Positions 35,365 to 45,981 of a stretch of DNA of 64,000 nt are shown one piece after another. Source of the stretch: RHKX01 sp963743875 (GTDB lineage Bacteria; Actinomycetota; Thermoleophilia; Solirubrobacterales; 70-9); assembly GCA_963743875.1 (NCBI GenBank), contig CAVURM010000001.1, positions 1,352,598 through 1,416,597 of the forward strand, read 5' to 3'. A program made the translations under genes and the position numbers. The notes under the pieces were generated by a model. It saw only the letters and a list, made by a program, of their open reading frames with translations. It made no database searches and had not been told where the DNA came from. Position 1 is the first letter of the stretch. Every line of letters starts with the position of its first letter.

Positions 35365-38300
35365 ATGTCGACTCGGAATGTGCGTGCGGCGCTGCTCGCA
35401 ACGTTCGGCTTGCTCTCTTTCGTATTGTGCCTGGACGCCGAGCCCGCGCAGGCGGCTCCCTGCGACCTCCCGATCCAGAACGAGATCGTCTGCGAGAACT
35501 CGAAGCCGGGCGACCCCGCGAGCGAGTGGGACGTCAGCGGTGCCGGCGAGTCCGACCATCCAGGGCTTCGCCACCGACATCAGCGTCGACCGCGGCGAGA
35601 CGGTCGACTTCAAGGTCGACACCGAGCTCCGACGACTACCGCCTCGACATCTACCGGATGGGCTACTACGGCGGCGACGGCGCCCGCCAGGTCGCGACCG
35701 TCGAGCCCTCGGCCGCCCTGCCCGCAGACCCAGCCGAACTGCCTCGACGAGCCGTCGACCGGCCTGGTCGACTGCGGCAACTGGGCGCGTCTCCGCATCC
35801 TGGGCCGTGCCCGCCGACGCCGTCTCCGGCATCTACTTCGCCAAGCTCGTCCGCGAGGACGGCACCGCCGGCGCGAGCCACATCTTCTTCATCGTCCGCG
35901 ACGACGAGGGCGGCTCCGACCTGCTGTTCCAGACCTCGGACACGACCTGGCAGGCCTACAACCAGTACGGCGGCAACAGCCTCTACACGGGCTCGCCGGG
36001 TCCGGCCGCGCCTACAAGGTCAGCTACAACCGTCCGTTCACGACCCGGGGCCCGACCCCCGAGGACTCGCCGTTCAACGCCGAGTACCCGATGGTCCGCT
36101 GGCTCGAGCGCAACGGCTACGACGTCAGCTACTTCACCGGCGTCGACAGCGACCGCAGCGGCGCCGAGATCCTCGAGCACGAGGCGTTCCTCTCGGTCGG
36201 CCACGACGAGTACTGGTCGGCCGGCCAGCGGCAGAACGTCACGGCCGCCCGCGACGCCGGCGTCAACCTCGCCTTCTTCAGCGGCAACGAGGTCGTTCTG
36301 GAAGACGCGCTGGGAGAACAGCATCGACGGCTCCGACACCGCCCACCGCACGCTCGTCTCCTACAAGGAGACCCACGCCAACGCGAAGATCGACCCGAGC
36401 CCGAACTGGACCGGCACCTGGCGCGACGTCGCGCTCGTTCAACCCCGAGGGCCCGCAGCCCGAGAACGCGCTCACCGGGCACGATCTTCACCGTCAACTC
36501 CGGCACCTCGGCGATCGAGGTGCCGGCGGCCGAGGGCAAGCTGCGGCTCTGGCGGAACACCAACCTCGCCGCGCTGGCCCCGGGGCAGACCGCGACGCTC
36601 GGCGACGAGCACGCTCGGCTACGAGTGGGACGAGGACCTCGACAACGGCGCCCGCCCACCGGGGCTGATCCGGCTCTCCTCGGCGACCCGCTCCGGAGTC
36701 GAGAAGCTCCAGGACAACGGCTCGACCTACGCGTCCGGCACCGCGACCCACCACCTGACGCTGTACCGCGCGGCCAGCGGCGCGCTCGTCTTCGGCGCCG
36801 GCACGGTCCAGTGGTCGTGGGGCCTCGACGGCGACCACGACCGCGGCAGCTCGACCCCCGACCCGCGCATGCAGCAGGCGACCGTGAACCTGTTCGCCGA
36901 CATGGGCGTCCAGCCCGACGACCTGCAGCCGGCGCTGACCGCCGGCAAGCGCCTCGACCGACACCGCCGCCCCGAGCTCCGCGGTGACGCGCCCAGGCGC
37001 CGGCGCCGAGGTCGAGGCCGGCAAGCAGACGACGATCAGCGGCACCGCCACGCGACGTCGGCGGCGGCGAGGTCGGCGGCGTCGAGGTCTCGGTCGACGG
37101 CGGCTGCACTGGCACCCGGCCCAGGGCCGCGCCAACTGGACCTACTCGTGGACGCCGGATGCGACCGGCCCGGCGACGATCCGGACGCGCGCGGCCGACG
37201 ACAGCGGCAACCTCGAGTCGCCCGGCGCCGGGATCGACGGTCGAGGTGGTCGCGGGCAGCTGCCCCTGCTCGATCTGGGACGACTCGGTCACCCCGCCGC
37301 TCGAGTACGGACCCGGGCGCCGTCGAGCTCGGGGTCAAGTTCCGCTCCGACGTCGACGGCGAGATCACCGGCCTCCGCTTCTACAAGGGCCCGGGCAACA
37401 CCGGCACCCACGTCGGGCACCTCTGGACGGCGTCCGGCACCCTGCTGGCGCCAGGCCACGTTCACCGGCGAGAGCGCATCGGGCTGGCAGGAGGTCCAGC
37501 TCGACTCGCCGGTGGCGATCGACGCCGACACGACCTACGTCGCCTCCTACCACGCGCCCAACGGCGGCTACGCCGCCACCGACGGCTACTTCTCCGGCCA
37601 GGGCGCCGACGCCCCGCCGCTGCACGCGCTCGCCGACGGCGTCGACGGCGCGAACGGCGTCTACAACTACGGACCGGCAGGGGCCTTCCCGACCAACACC
37701 TTCAAGGCGAGCAACTACTGGGTCGACGTCGTCTTCGACGACCAGGTCGGCCCGGACACCACGCCGCCGGCGATCAGCCTCGTCGCTCCGACCGCAGGGC
37801 TCATCGGGGATCGGAACGGGCACCAACGTCACCGCGACCTTCAACGAGGCGATGGACGCCGACGACGATCAACGACGCCAACTTCGAGCTGCGCGACGCC
37901 TCGAACGCGCTCGTCCCGGCGACCGTCACCTACTCGGCGGCGACCCGCACGGCGACCCTCGACCCGAGCAGCGCGCTGGCGAACTCGACCACCTACACGG
38001 CGACGATCAAGGGCGGGGCCGGCGGCGTCACCGACACGGCCGGCAACCCGCGCGCCTCCGATCACACCTGGTCGTTCACGACGGCCGCCGCCCCGCCGCC
38101 GCCGCCCGACGAGGGGCCGGGCGGGCCGATCCTGGTGATCGGCAACTCGGCGAATCCGTTCAGCCGCTACTACGCCGAGATCCTGCGCGCCGAGGGGCTG
38201 AACGAGTTCAACGTCACCGACCTCTCCGGCGTCGACGCGGCCGCGCTCGACGCCTACGACGTCGTCATCCTCGGCGAGACCGGGCTCGAGCGCGGCGCAG

Positions 38301-41300
38301 GCGCAGATGCTCGCCGACTGGGTCACGGGCGGCGGCAACCTGATCGCGATGCGCCCCGACAGCCAGCTCTCGGGCCTGCTCGGCCTGACCGCCGCCGGCT
38401 CGCCGCTGTCGGAGGGCTACCTCAAGGTCGACACCGGCTCGGGCCCGGGGGCCGGCATCGTCGGCGAGACGATGCAGTTCCACGGCACCGCCGACCGCTA
38501 CACGGCGACCGGCGCCGACGACCGTCGCCATCGCTCTACTCCGACGCGACGACGGCGACCTCGAACCCGGCGGTGACGCTGCGGAGCGTCGGCGCCAACG
38601 GCGGCCAGGCGGCCGCCTTCACCTACGACCTGGCGCGCTCGGTCGTCTACACGCGCCAGGGCAACCCGGCCTGGGCGGGACAGTCGCGCGACGGGCAGGC
38701 CGGTCCGATCCGCTCCGACAACCTCTTCTTCGGCGACGCCGCCGGCGACCCCCAGCCCGACTGGGTCGATCGCGACAAGGTCGCGATCCCGCAGGCCGAC
38801 GAGCAGCAGCGGCTGCTCGCCAACCTGATCGGGGAGATGAACGTCGATCGCAAGCCGCTGCCGCGCTTCTGGTACTTCCCGCGCGGCGAGAAGGCGGTCG
38901 TGGTGATGACCGGCGACGACCACGCCGGCGGCGGCACCGCCGGCCGCTTCGACCAGTACAAGGCGCTGAGCCCGACCGGCTGCTCGGTCGCCGACTGGGA
39001 GTGCGTGCGCGGCACCTCCTACATCTATCCGAACTCCCCGCTGACCAACGCCCAGGCGGCGGGCTACGAGGCCGACGGGTTCGAGGTCGCGCTGCACGCG
39101 AGCACGGGCTGCGCCAACTTCACCCCGCCAGTCGCTCGAGCAGAACTTCACGCGACCAGCTCGCGCAGTTCGCCGCCGAGTACCCGGGCCTGCCGGCCCC
39201 GACCACCAACCGCACCCACTGCATCGCCTGGAGCGACTGGGCCTCGCAGCCGAAGGTCGAGCTCAACCACGGCATCCGGTTCGACACCAACTACTACTAC
39301 TGGCCGCCGGGCTGGGTCAACGACACGCCGGGACTGTTCACCGGCTCGGGGATGCCGATGCGCTTCGCCGACACTCGACGGCTCGATGATCGACGTCTAC
39401 CAGGCGACGACCCAGATGACCGACGAGTCGGGCCAGTCCTACCCGTTCACCGCCAACGCGCTGCTCGACCGGGCGATCGGGAGCGAGGGCTACTACGGCG
39501 CCTTCGTCGCCAACATGCACACCGACAGCGCCTCGTCGGCGGGCTCGGACGCGATCGTCGCCTCGGCCCAGGCGCGCGGGGTGCCGGTCGTCTCGAGCGC
39601 GCAGATGCTGCGAGTGGCTCGACGGCCGCAACGGCTCCTCGTTCGACGGCCTCTCCTGGAACGGCAACGAGCTCGAGTTCTCGATCGACGTCGGCGCCGG
39701 CGCGAACGGGCTGCGGGCCATGGTGCCGACCACGCTCCGCGGCGGCGCGCTGACCGGCGTGACGCGGAACGGCAGCGCCGGTCGCGACCACGACTCAGAC
39801 GATCAAGGGGGTCGAGTACGCGTTCATCGACGCCGCCCCGGGCGACTACGTGGCGACCTACGACGTCGACCAGACCGGTCCGGTGATCTCCAACGTCGCC
39901 GACACCGCCGGCCCGGGCGACGGCGACGATCACCTGGGACACCGACGAGCCGTCCGACTCGCGGGTCGACTACGGGACCAGCCCCGGATCGCTCGGCTCG
40001 AGCCAGAGCGACGCGGCGATGGGCACCTCCCACAGCATCGAGCTCACCGGCCTCGACCCGAACACCACCTACTACTACCGGGTGACCTCGGCCGACGCCG
40101 CCGTCGAACGCGACCACCGACCCCGGCGGCGCCCAGCCGCCGCGGAGCTTCACCACCCCGGCCGCCAGCCTCACCGACACCACGGTCGCCGACTTCTCCG
40201 CCGGGACGCCCGGACGCCGAACGGCTACGTCTCCGAGACCGGCGACGGCGAGGTGATGCTGAAGCCCGCCGTCGGCGCAGGAGTTCTCCGGCGGGCCGGC
40301 GCTGCCGACCGGCTGGTCGAGCGCGACCTGGGAGTCCCAGGGCGGCGGAGCGGGCGGCAGCGCCACTGTCTCCGGCGGCAGGCTCCACGTCGACGGCGCC
40401 TTCGCCGGCACCGACGCGACCTTCGGCCCGGGCCGCTCGCTCGAGTTCAGCGCGACCTTCGGCGGCGCAGCCGTTCCAGCACGTCGGCTTCACCGACAAC
40501 TTCAACAGCGTCTGGGCGATCTTCAGCACCAACAACACGAGCAACCAGCTCTTCGCTCGCACCAACACCGGATCGGGAAGCGTCGATACGCCGATTCCCG
40601 GGCTCGCTGATCGGCTACCGAGCACCGCTACCGGATCGAGTGGGACGCCGGCGAGGTCCGCTACTACGTCGACGGCAGCCTGGTCGCCACCCACGCCGCC
40701 AGCTTCGGGCCCGGCGATGAGCGTCGGCCGCGAGCGACTTCAACGCCGGCGGCCCGGAGCTGTCGGTCGACTGGCTGCGGATGAGCCCATTCCCCGGCTT
40801 CGGCGAGCTTCGACTCGCGCGATCTTCGACGCCGGCCAGCGGTCAACTGGCAGGCGCTCAACTGGACGGCCGAGACCCCGGCGGGCACCGGCGTGGCGCT
40901 CAGGTCCGCACCGGCAACACCCCGACCCCGGACGGCGGCTGGAGCGCCTTCGCACCGGTCGCGAGCTCGGGCGGCGCGATCGGCGGCAACTCGCGCTACC
41001 TGCAGTACCGGGCCGTCCTCGACTCCGAGCGACGCGACGCGGTCGCCGAGCCTGAGCGAGGTCAGCGCGACCTACGCCACCGGCGGGGACACGACCGCGC
41101 CGACGATCACCCAGCGGACGCCGGCGCCGGGCGCGACCGGCGTCGGTCGGAGCGCCAACGTCGAGGTCGGCTTCAGCGAGCCGATGAACCCGGCGACGAT
41201 CGACGGCGCCACCATCCGCCTGCGCAAGCAGGGCGGCGGCACCGATGTCCCGGCGACGGTCAGCTACGCGGGCACCACCGCGACGCTCGACCCCGATGCC

Positions 41301-44300
41301 GACCTCGACCCCGGCGCCACCTACGAGGTCACGGTCGCGGGCTCGGTCGAGGACGTCAGCGGCAACGCGCTCGGCGCCGACGACACCTGGACGTTCACGA
41401 CCGCCGGGCTCTCGCTGATCGACACCACCAGCGCCGACTTCGGGGCGGGCACGACCGGCGCCGATACCTACGTCTCGCAGACCGACGACGGCGAGGTCAC
41501 GCTGAAGCCGGCGGAGGGGGCGGAGTTCGAGGGCGGCTCGCTGCCGCGCCGACTGGACGAGCGCCCCGTGGTCGGCGGGCGGCGGCGCCACCGTCTCCGG
41601 CGGCCGCCTGCACGTCGACGGCGCCAGCGCCGGGACGACCGCCACCTACGGGGCCGGGCCGCTCGCTCGAGTTCGCCGCCACCTTCGCCGCGGCGCCCGT
41701 TCCAGACCGTCGGCTTCGCCACCGACCTCAACGCACCGCCCTGGGCGACTTCAGCACCAAGGGCGACAGCCTGTTCTACGCCCGCACCAACAACGGCTCC
41801 GTCTCCACCGAGACGCCGCTGCCCTCGAGCCTGCTCGGCTCCCCGCACCGCTACCGGATCGAGTGGGACGCGGGCGAGGTGCAGGTTCTTCGTCGACGAC
41901 GCCCTCGTCGCCACGCACACGGTCGAGCTTCGGCCAGACAGATGCGGCCGCTGACCAGCGACTTCAACCCCGGCGGCGCCGAGCTCGCGCTCGACTGGCT
42001 GCGGATGAGCCCCTACCCGGCGCTCGGGCAGCTTCGACTCGCGGGTCTTCGACGCCGGCCAGAGCGCCGACTGGGGCGCGCTGGCCTGGGACGTCGACCA
42101 CGCCGGCCGGCACCGGCGTGGCGCTCAGCGTCCGCACCGGCAACACCCCGACCCCGGACGGGAGCTGGAGCGCGTTCACCCCGATCGCAACCAGCGGCGA
42201 CGACATCCCCGGCAGCTCGCGCTATCGTCCAGTACCGGGCGCGCGCTCAGCAGCAGCGATCCGGGCAGGACGCGCGTCGCTCGGCGCAGGTGTCGATCGG
42301 CTACGCTCCCGGCCCCCCGGACGAGACGCCGCCGACCATCATCCAGCGCAGCCCGGCCGCCCGGCGCGACGGGCGTCGCCGCCGACGGCGAACGTCGTCG
42401 TCGGCTTCAGCGAGGCGATGAACCCGGCGACGATCGACGGCTCGAGCGTCCGCCTGCGCAAGCAGGGCAGCGGCACCGACGTCCCGGCCGGCCGTCAGCT
42501 ACGCGGGTAGCACCGCGACGCTCGACCCGGACGCCGACCTCGACCCCGGCGCCACCTACGAGGTCACGGTCGCCGGCTCGGTCGAGGACACCAGCGGCAA
42601 CCCGCTCGGCGCCGACGACACCTGGACCTTCACCACCGGCGGCCCGCCGGTCGGGCTTCACCGACACGACGGCCGCCGACTTCTCCGCCGGCGATACCGG
42701 CTCCGACACCTACGTCGCGGAGACCGCGGACGGCGAGGTCACGCTGAAGCCCGCCGTCGGCGAGGAGTTCAGCGGCGGACCCGGGCTTCCGGCCGGCTGG
42801 TCGAGCGGGAACGGAGCACCGTGGAACGGCGGAAGCGCCACGGTCTCCGGCGGCAGCCTGCACGTCGACGGCGCCTATCGCAAGCACCGACGCGACCTTC
42901 GGCTCCGGACGCGTCGCTCGAGTTCAGAGGCGATCCTCGGCGCGGCGTCGTTCCAGCACGCCGGCCTCACCGCCGACAACTTCCACGAGCGACCTGTACG
43001 CGATGTTCAGCACCGGCAACTCGAGCAACGAGGTGCGAGCGCGCACCAACTTCGGCAGCGGTGAGACCAGCTTCACCGTCCCGGGCGTCTCGCCGGATAC
43101 GTCGCATCTCTACCGGATCGATTGGGACGCGGGCGAGGTCCGCTACTACGTCGACGGGAGCCTGGTCGCCACCCACTGCCGGCAGCTTCGGCCCGAACCT
43201 GCGGCCGACCGTCAGCGATCTCAACTCCGGCGGCGCCGAGCTTGCGCTCGACTGGCTGCGGATGAGCCCCTACACGGCGTCGGGAACCTTCGACTCGCGC
43301 GTCTTCGACGCCGGTCAGGGCGCCGATTGGGGTGCGCTGACTTGGAGCGCCGACACTCCCGGCCGGCACCGATGTCGCGCTCAGCGTCCGCACCGGCGAG
43401 CACCCCGACGCCGGACGGGAGCTGGAGCGCGTTCACCCCGATCGCAACCAGCGGCGACGAGATCCCCGGCAACTCGCGCTACCTCCAGTACCGGGCGGCG
43501 CTCAGGACTAACGATCCGAGCAGGACGCCGGTCCTGAGCAGGTCGTCATCAACGGGACGCAGGACATCGCCCCGACCGCCGTCGCCGATCAGGCGACCGT
43601 CGCCGAGGACTCCGACGCCTCCGCGATCGACGTCCTCGCCAACGACACCGACCCCGACGGCGGCCCGCTCGAGATCGCCTCCGTCCAGGCCGGCCCGGCC
43701 GCCCACGGCACCGTCGCGATCGACCCCGACAACCTCGGCCTGACCTACAAGCCCGACGCCGACTACTGCAACTCCGCGCCCCCCGGAGCCGATCCCGCCA
43801 CCTTCACCTACACCCTGAACGGGGGCTCGCAGGCCCAGGTCACAGTCAACGTCGACTGCGCCGATGACGACCCGACCGCCGTCGCCGATCAGGCGAACGT
43901 CGCCGAGGACTCCAACGCCTCCGCGATCGACGTCCTCGCCAACGACACCGACCCCGACGGGGGCCCGCTCGAGATCGCCTCCGTCCAGGCCGGCCCGGCC
44001 GCCCACGGCACCGTCGCGATCGACCCCGACAACCTCGGCCTGACCTACAAGCCCGACGCCGACTACTGCAACTCCGCGCCCCCCGGAGCCGATCCCGCCA
44101 CCTTCACCTACACCCTGAACGGGGGCTCGCAGGCCCAGGTCACAGTCAACGTCGACTGCGCCGATGACAAGCCGGTGATCACTGCCACCACTCCGAGCAG
44201 CCCGGCCAACAACAACAATCCTGCCGTCAAGGGAACGCTGCCCAGCGGCGGGACGTTGTCCAACTTAAGGATCTACACCAACGCCAACTGCAACGGAACG

Positions 44301-45302
44301 TACGTGAACACGAACCGTTCCCCGGACAAGTTCACCGGCACCGGGACTCCGATCCCGATCGCGGTCCCCGACGACGCAACGACCACCTTCACGGCGACCG
44401 TCAACCTGAACGGATCGGTCACCCCCTGCTCGGACCCCTTCACCTACGTCGAGGATTCGACCGCCCCCGAGACCACGATCGACTCCGGCCCCTCGGGCTC
44501 GACGGCGGATGCCACCCCAACCTTCGCCTTCTCCTCCTCCGAGCCGGGCTCGAGCTTCCAATGCCGCTTCGACTCCGCACCCTTCAAACCCTGCTCGGGC
44601 CCGGGGAACACCCACACTCCTTCCAATGACCTGGCCGCGGGCCCCCACGTCTTCAAGGTCCGGGCCATCGACGCAGCCGTAAACACCGATGCCACCGCCG
44701 CGAGTCGCAGCTTCAGCTTCGACGGGGGCGGATCCGCCAAGCCGGTGATCACTGCCACCACTCCGAGCAGCCCGGCCAACAACAACAATCCTGCCGTCAA
44801 GGGAACGCTGCCCAGCGGCGGGACGTTGTCCAACGTAAGGATCTACACCAACGCCAACTGCAACGGAACGTACGTGAACACGAACCGTTCCCCGGACAAG
44901 TTCACCGGCACCGGGACTCCGATCCCGATCGCGGTCCCCGACGACGCAACGACCACCTTCACGGCGACCGTCAACCTGAACGGATCGGTCACCCCCTGCT
45001 CGGACCCCTTCACCTACGTCGAGGATTCGACCGCCCCCGAGACCACGATCGACTCCGGCCCCTCGGGCTCGACGGCGGATGCCACCCCAACCTTCGCCTT
45101 CTCCTCCTCCGAGTCGGGCTCGAGCTTCCAATGCCGCTTCGACTCCGCACCCTTCAAACCCTGCTCGGGCCCGGGGAACACCCACACTCCTTCCAATGAC
45201 CTGGCCGCGGGCCCCCACGTCTTCAAGGTCCGGGCCATCGACGCAGCCGTAAACACCGATGCCACCGCCGCGAGTCGCAGCTTCAGCTTCGGGCCGGGCT
45301 GA
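35365..45302 (+). CDS. Giant secreted multidomain protein, frameshifted throughout its first 8.2 kb
   Basis: The ATG at 35365 (AGGGG upstream) starts a signal peptide (ALLATFGLLSFVLC). Homology continues without a gap to the TGA at 45302, about 3,300 residues if joined, but the frame changes more than 20 times before 43,560, mostly by one surplus base. Domains in order: N,N-dimethylformamidase-beta-like (YRLDIYRMGYYGG, SVGHDEYWS), DUF4082 (GLRFYKGPGNTGTHVGHLW), SbsA-type Ig, a ThuA/glutamine-amidotransferase-like domain (ILVIGNSANPFSRYYAE), a polysaccharide-deacetylase-like domain (VVVMTGDDHAGG), fibronectin III, then about three LamG-like/Ig modules (40.2-43.5 kb), two VCBS-like repeats and two Ig-like tandem repeats. 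From 43,570 on the frame is intact. Extracellular glycan or envelope work is likely; the exact activity is unknown. It could be one gene with sequencing errors or a recent pseudogene. Confidence 0.75.
40185..43560 (+). repeat. Three diverged LamG-like + Ig modules, period about 1.24 kb
   Basis: Related blocks begin near 40,190, 41,435 and 42,675. Each starts with a DFSAG-type segment, then GEVTLKPA, then WDAGEVRYYVDG or similar, and a TPDGSWSAF block. The first two continue with an Ig-like domain containing VGFSEAMNPATIDG. They are repeats inside the giant gene; the frameshifts blur their exact ends. Confidence 0.55.
43571..44170 (+). repeat. Tandem 300-bp repeat (two copies)
   Basis: Copy 1 is 43571-43870 and copy 2 is 43871-44170, exactly in phase with the codons. 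They differ at only about three positions. Each encodes one VCBS/cadherin-like domain (AIDVLANDTDPDGGPLEI). Near identity at silent positions points to recent duplication or gene conversion. Confidence 0.9.
44169..45291 (+). repeat. Tandem 570-bp repeat (two copies)
   Basis: Copy 1 starts at 44169 and copy 2 at 44739, ending at 45291 just before the stop codon. Only about two differences were seen: TTAAGG versus GTAAGG near 44265/44835, and GAGCCG versus GAGTCG. Each copy encodes two Ig-like domains (VITATTPSSPANNN; APETTIDSGPSGST). Both copies are in the same intact frame. Confidence 0.9.
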
Positions 45303-45389
45303 GAATCCCGTCGGATCGCTCCCCGAGGATCTGCGGGGGGTAAGCCGGGGCGAGCCGAGCCGAGCTTGCCGCGTCCAGGGCCCGGCTCG

Positions 45390-45720
45390 TTGGCGGCCAG
45401 GAGGTCGAAGCTCACCGTCGTCCCGCCATCGGCTCGCCGGGTTGGCGGCCATAAGGCCGTCCTCGACGGCGGTGGCGAGCAGCGCCGGACGGGCGCGAAG
45501 TTCTTGCGCACGCTGGATGCCGCGTGCCTGAGCCCCTCGAGGTAATCGACGAAGGCGCGGACATCGCGGGGAGCGATCTCGACCATCGGGATGCCGGCAA
45601 AGAACGGGACCGCATAGAGCTCGAGCGAGCGCCGGTAGTCGGACCGGGTCGATCGCGCCACCGCCCCCACACCGCAGTTGCCGCCGGCAACCCGAGGCAC
45701 TTGCACAGCGGCGTCCAAAC
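45390..45720 (-). pseudogene. Tyrosine-recombinase (integrase) N-terminal fragment
   Basis: On the minus strand the reading STRSDYRRSLELYAVPFF, then EIAPRDVRAFVDYLEG and, after a frame change, MAANPASRW matches the SAM-like core-binding domain of phage-type integrases. The catalytic domain with the R-H-R-Y residues is absent, so it is dead. It lies right after the giant gene. With its promoter-side sequence it fills much of the 45303-45981 gap. Confidence 0.65.
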
Positions 45721-45803
45721 GATCAAGCCCCGCCGATACGGGCTTCGTTCAAGCCGACGAGCGGAACTTGCAGTGAGGGCGTGGCGTTCCGCCCGGCGCG
45801 TTT

Positions 45804-45852
45804 TGTAAGGTTCTGCTTACATCTTGACATCAACCTGCCTAATCGGTCCTGT
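45804..45852 (+). promoter_or_regulatory. Candidate promoter with palindromic operator
   Basis: A palindrome TGTAAG-N6-CTTACA (45804-45821) abuts a consensus -35 hexamer TTGACA (45824-45829). Seventeen bases later the -10 position reads TCCTGT, a poor match. It sits 130-180 bases upstream of the M23/glycoside hydrolase gene, in a locally AT-richer stretch. Confidence 0.35.
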
Positions 45853-45981
45853 TCTTGCGGGTCCGAGTGGGGGAACCGACTGGGCCTTAGGTCCACGGGG
45901 CGAATCAGAATCCGATCTGTAGCGCACTCTTTCCGCGCGAGCCCGACAGCTAACTCCGCAGGCATCCGAAAGAGAGGCACG

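Noticed and set aside
35365..43560. Programmed ribosomal frameshifting as the reason for frame changes in the giant gene
   Set aside because: More than 20 sites without a common slippery motif or downstream structure, and the same kind of break occurs in lon and unrelated genes; sequencing or recent mutation is simpler.
43571..45291. CRISPR array or satellite
   Set aside because: Units are 300 and 570 bp, in codon phase and fully coding, with no spacers; no CRISPR-like short repeats were seen anywhere.
44265..45452. 395-codon minus-strand frame over the 570-bp repeats
   Set aside because: It merely mirrors the duplicated plus-strand coding repeats; only its first residues belong to the integrase remnant.
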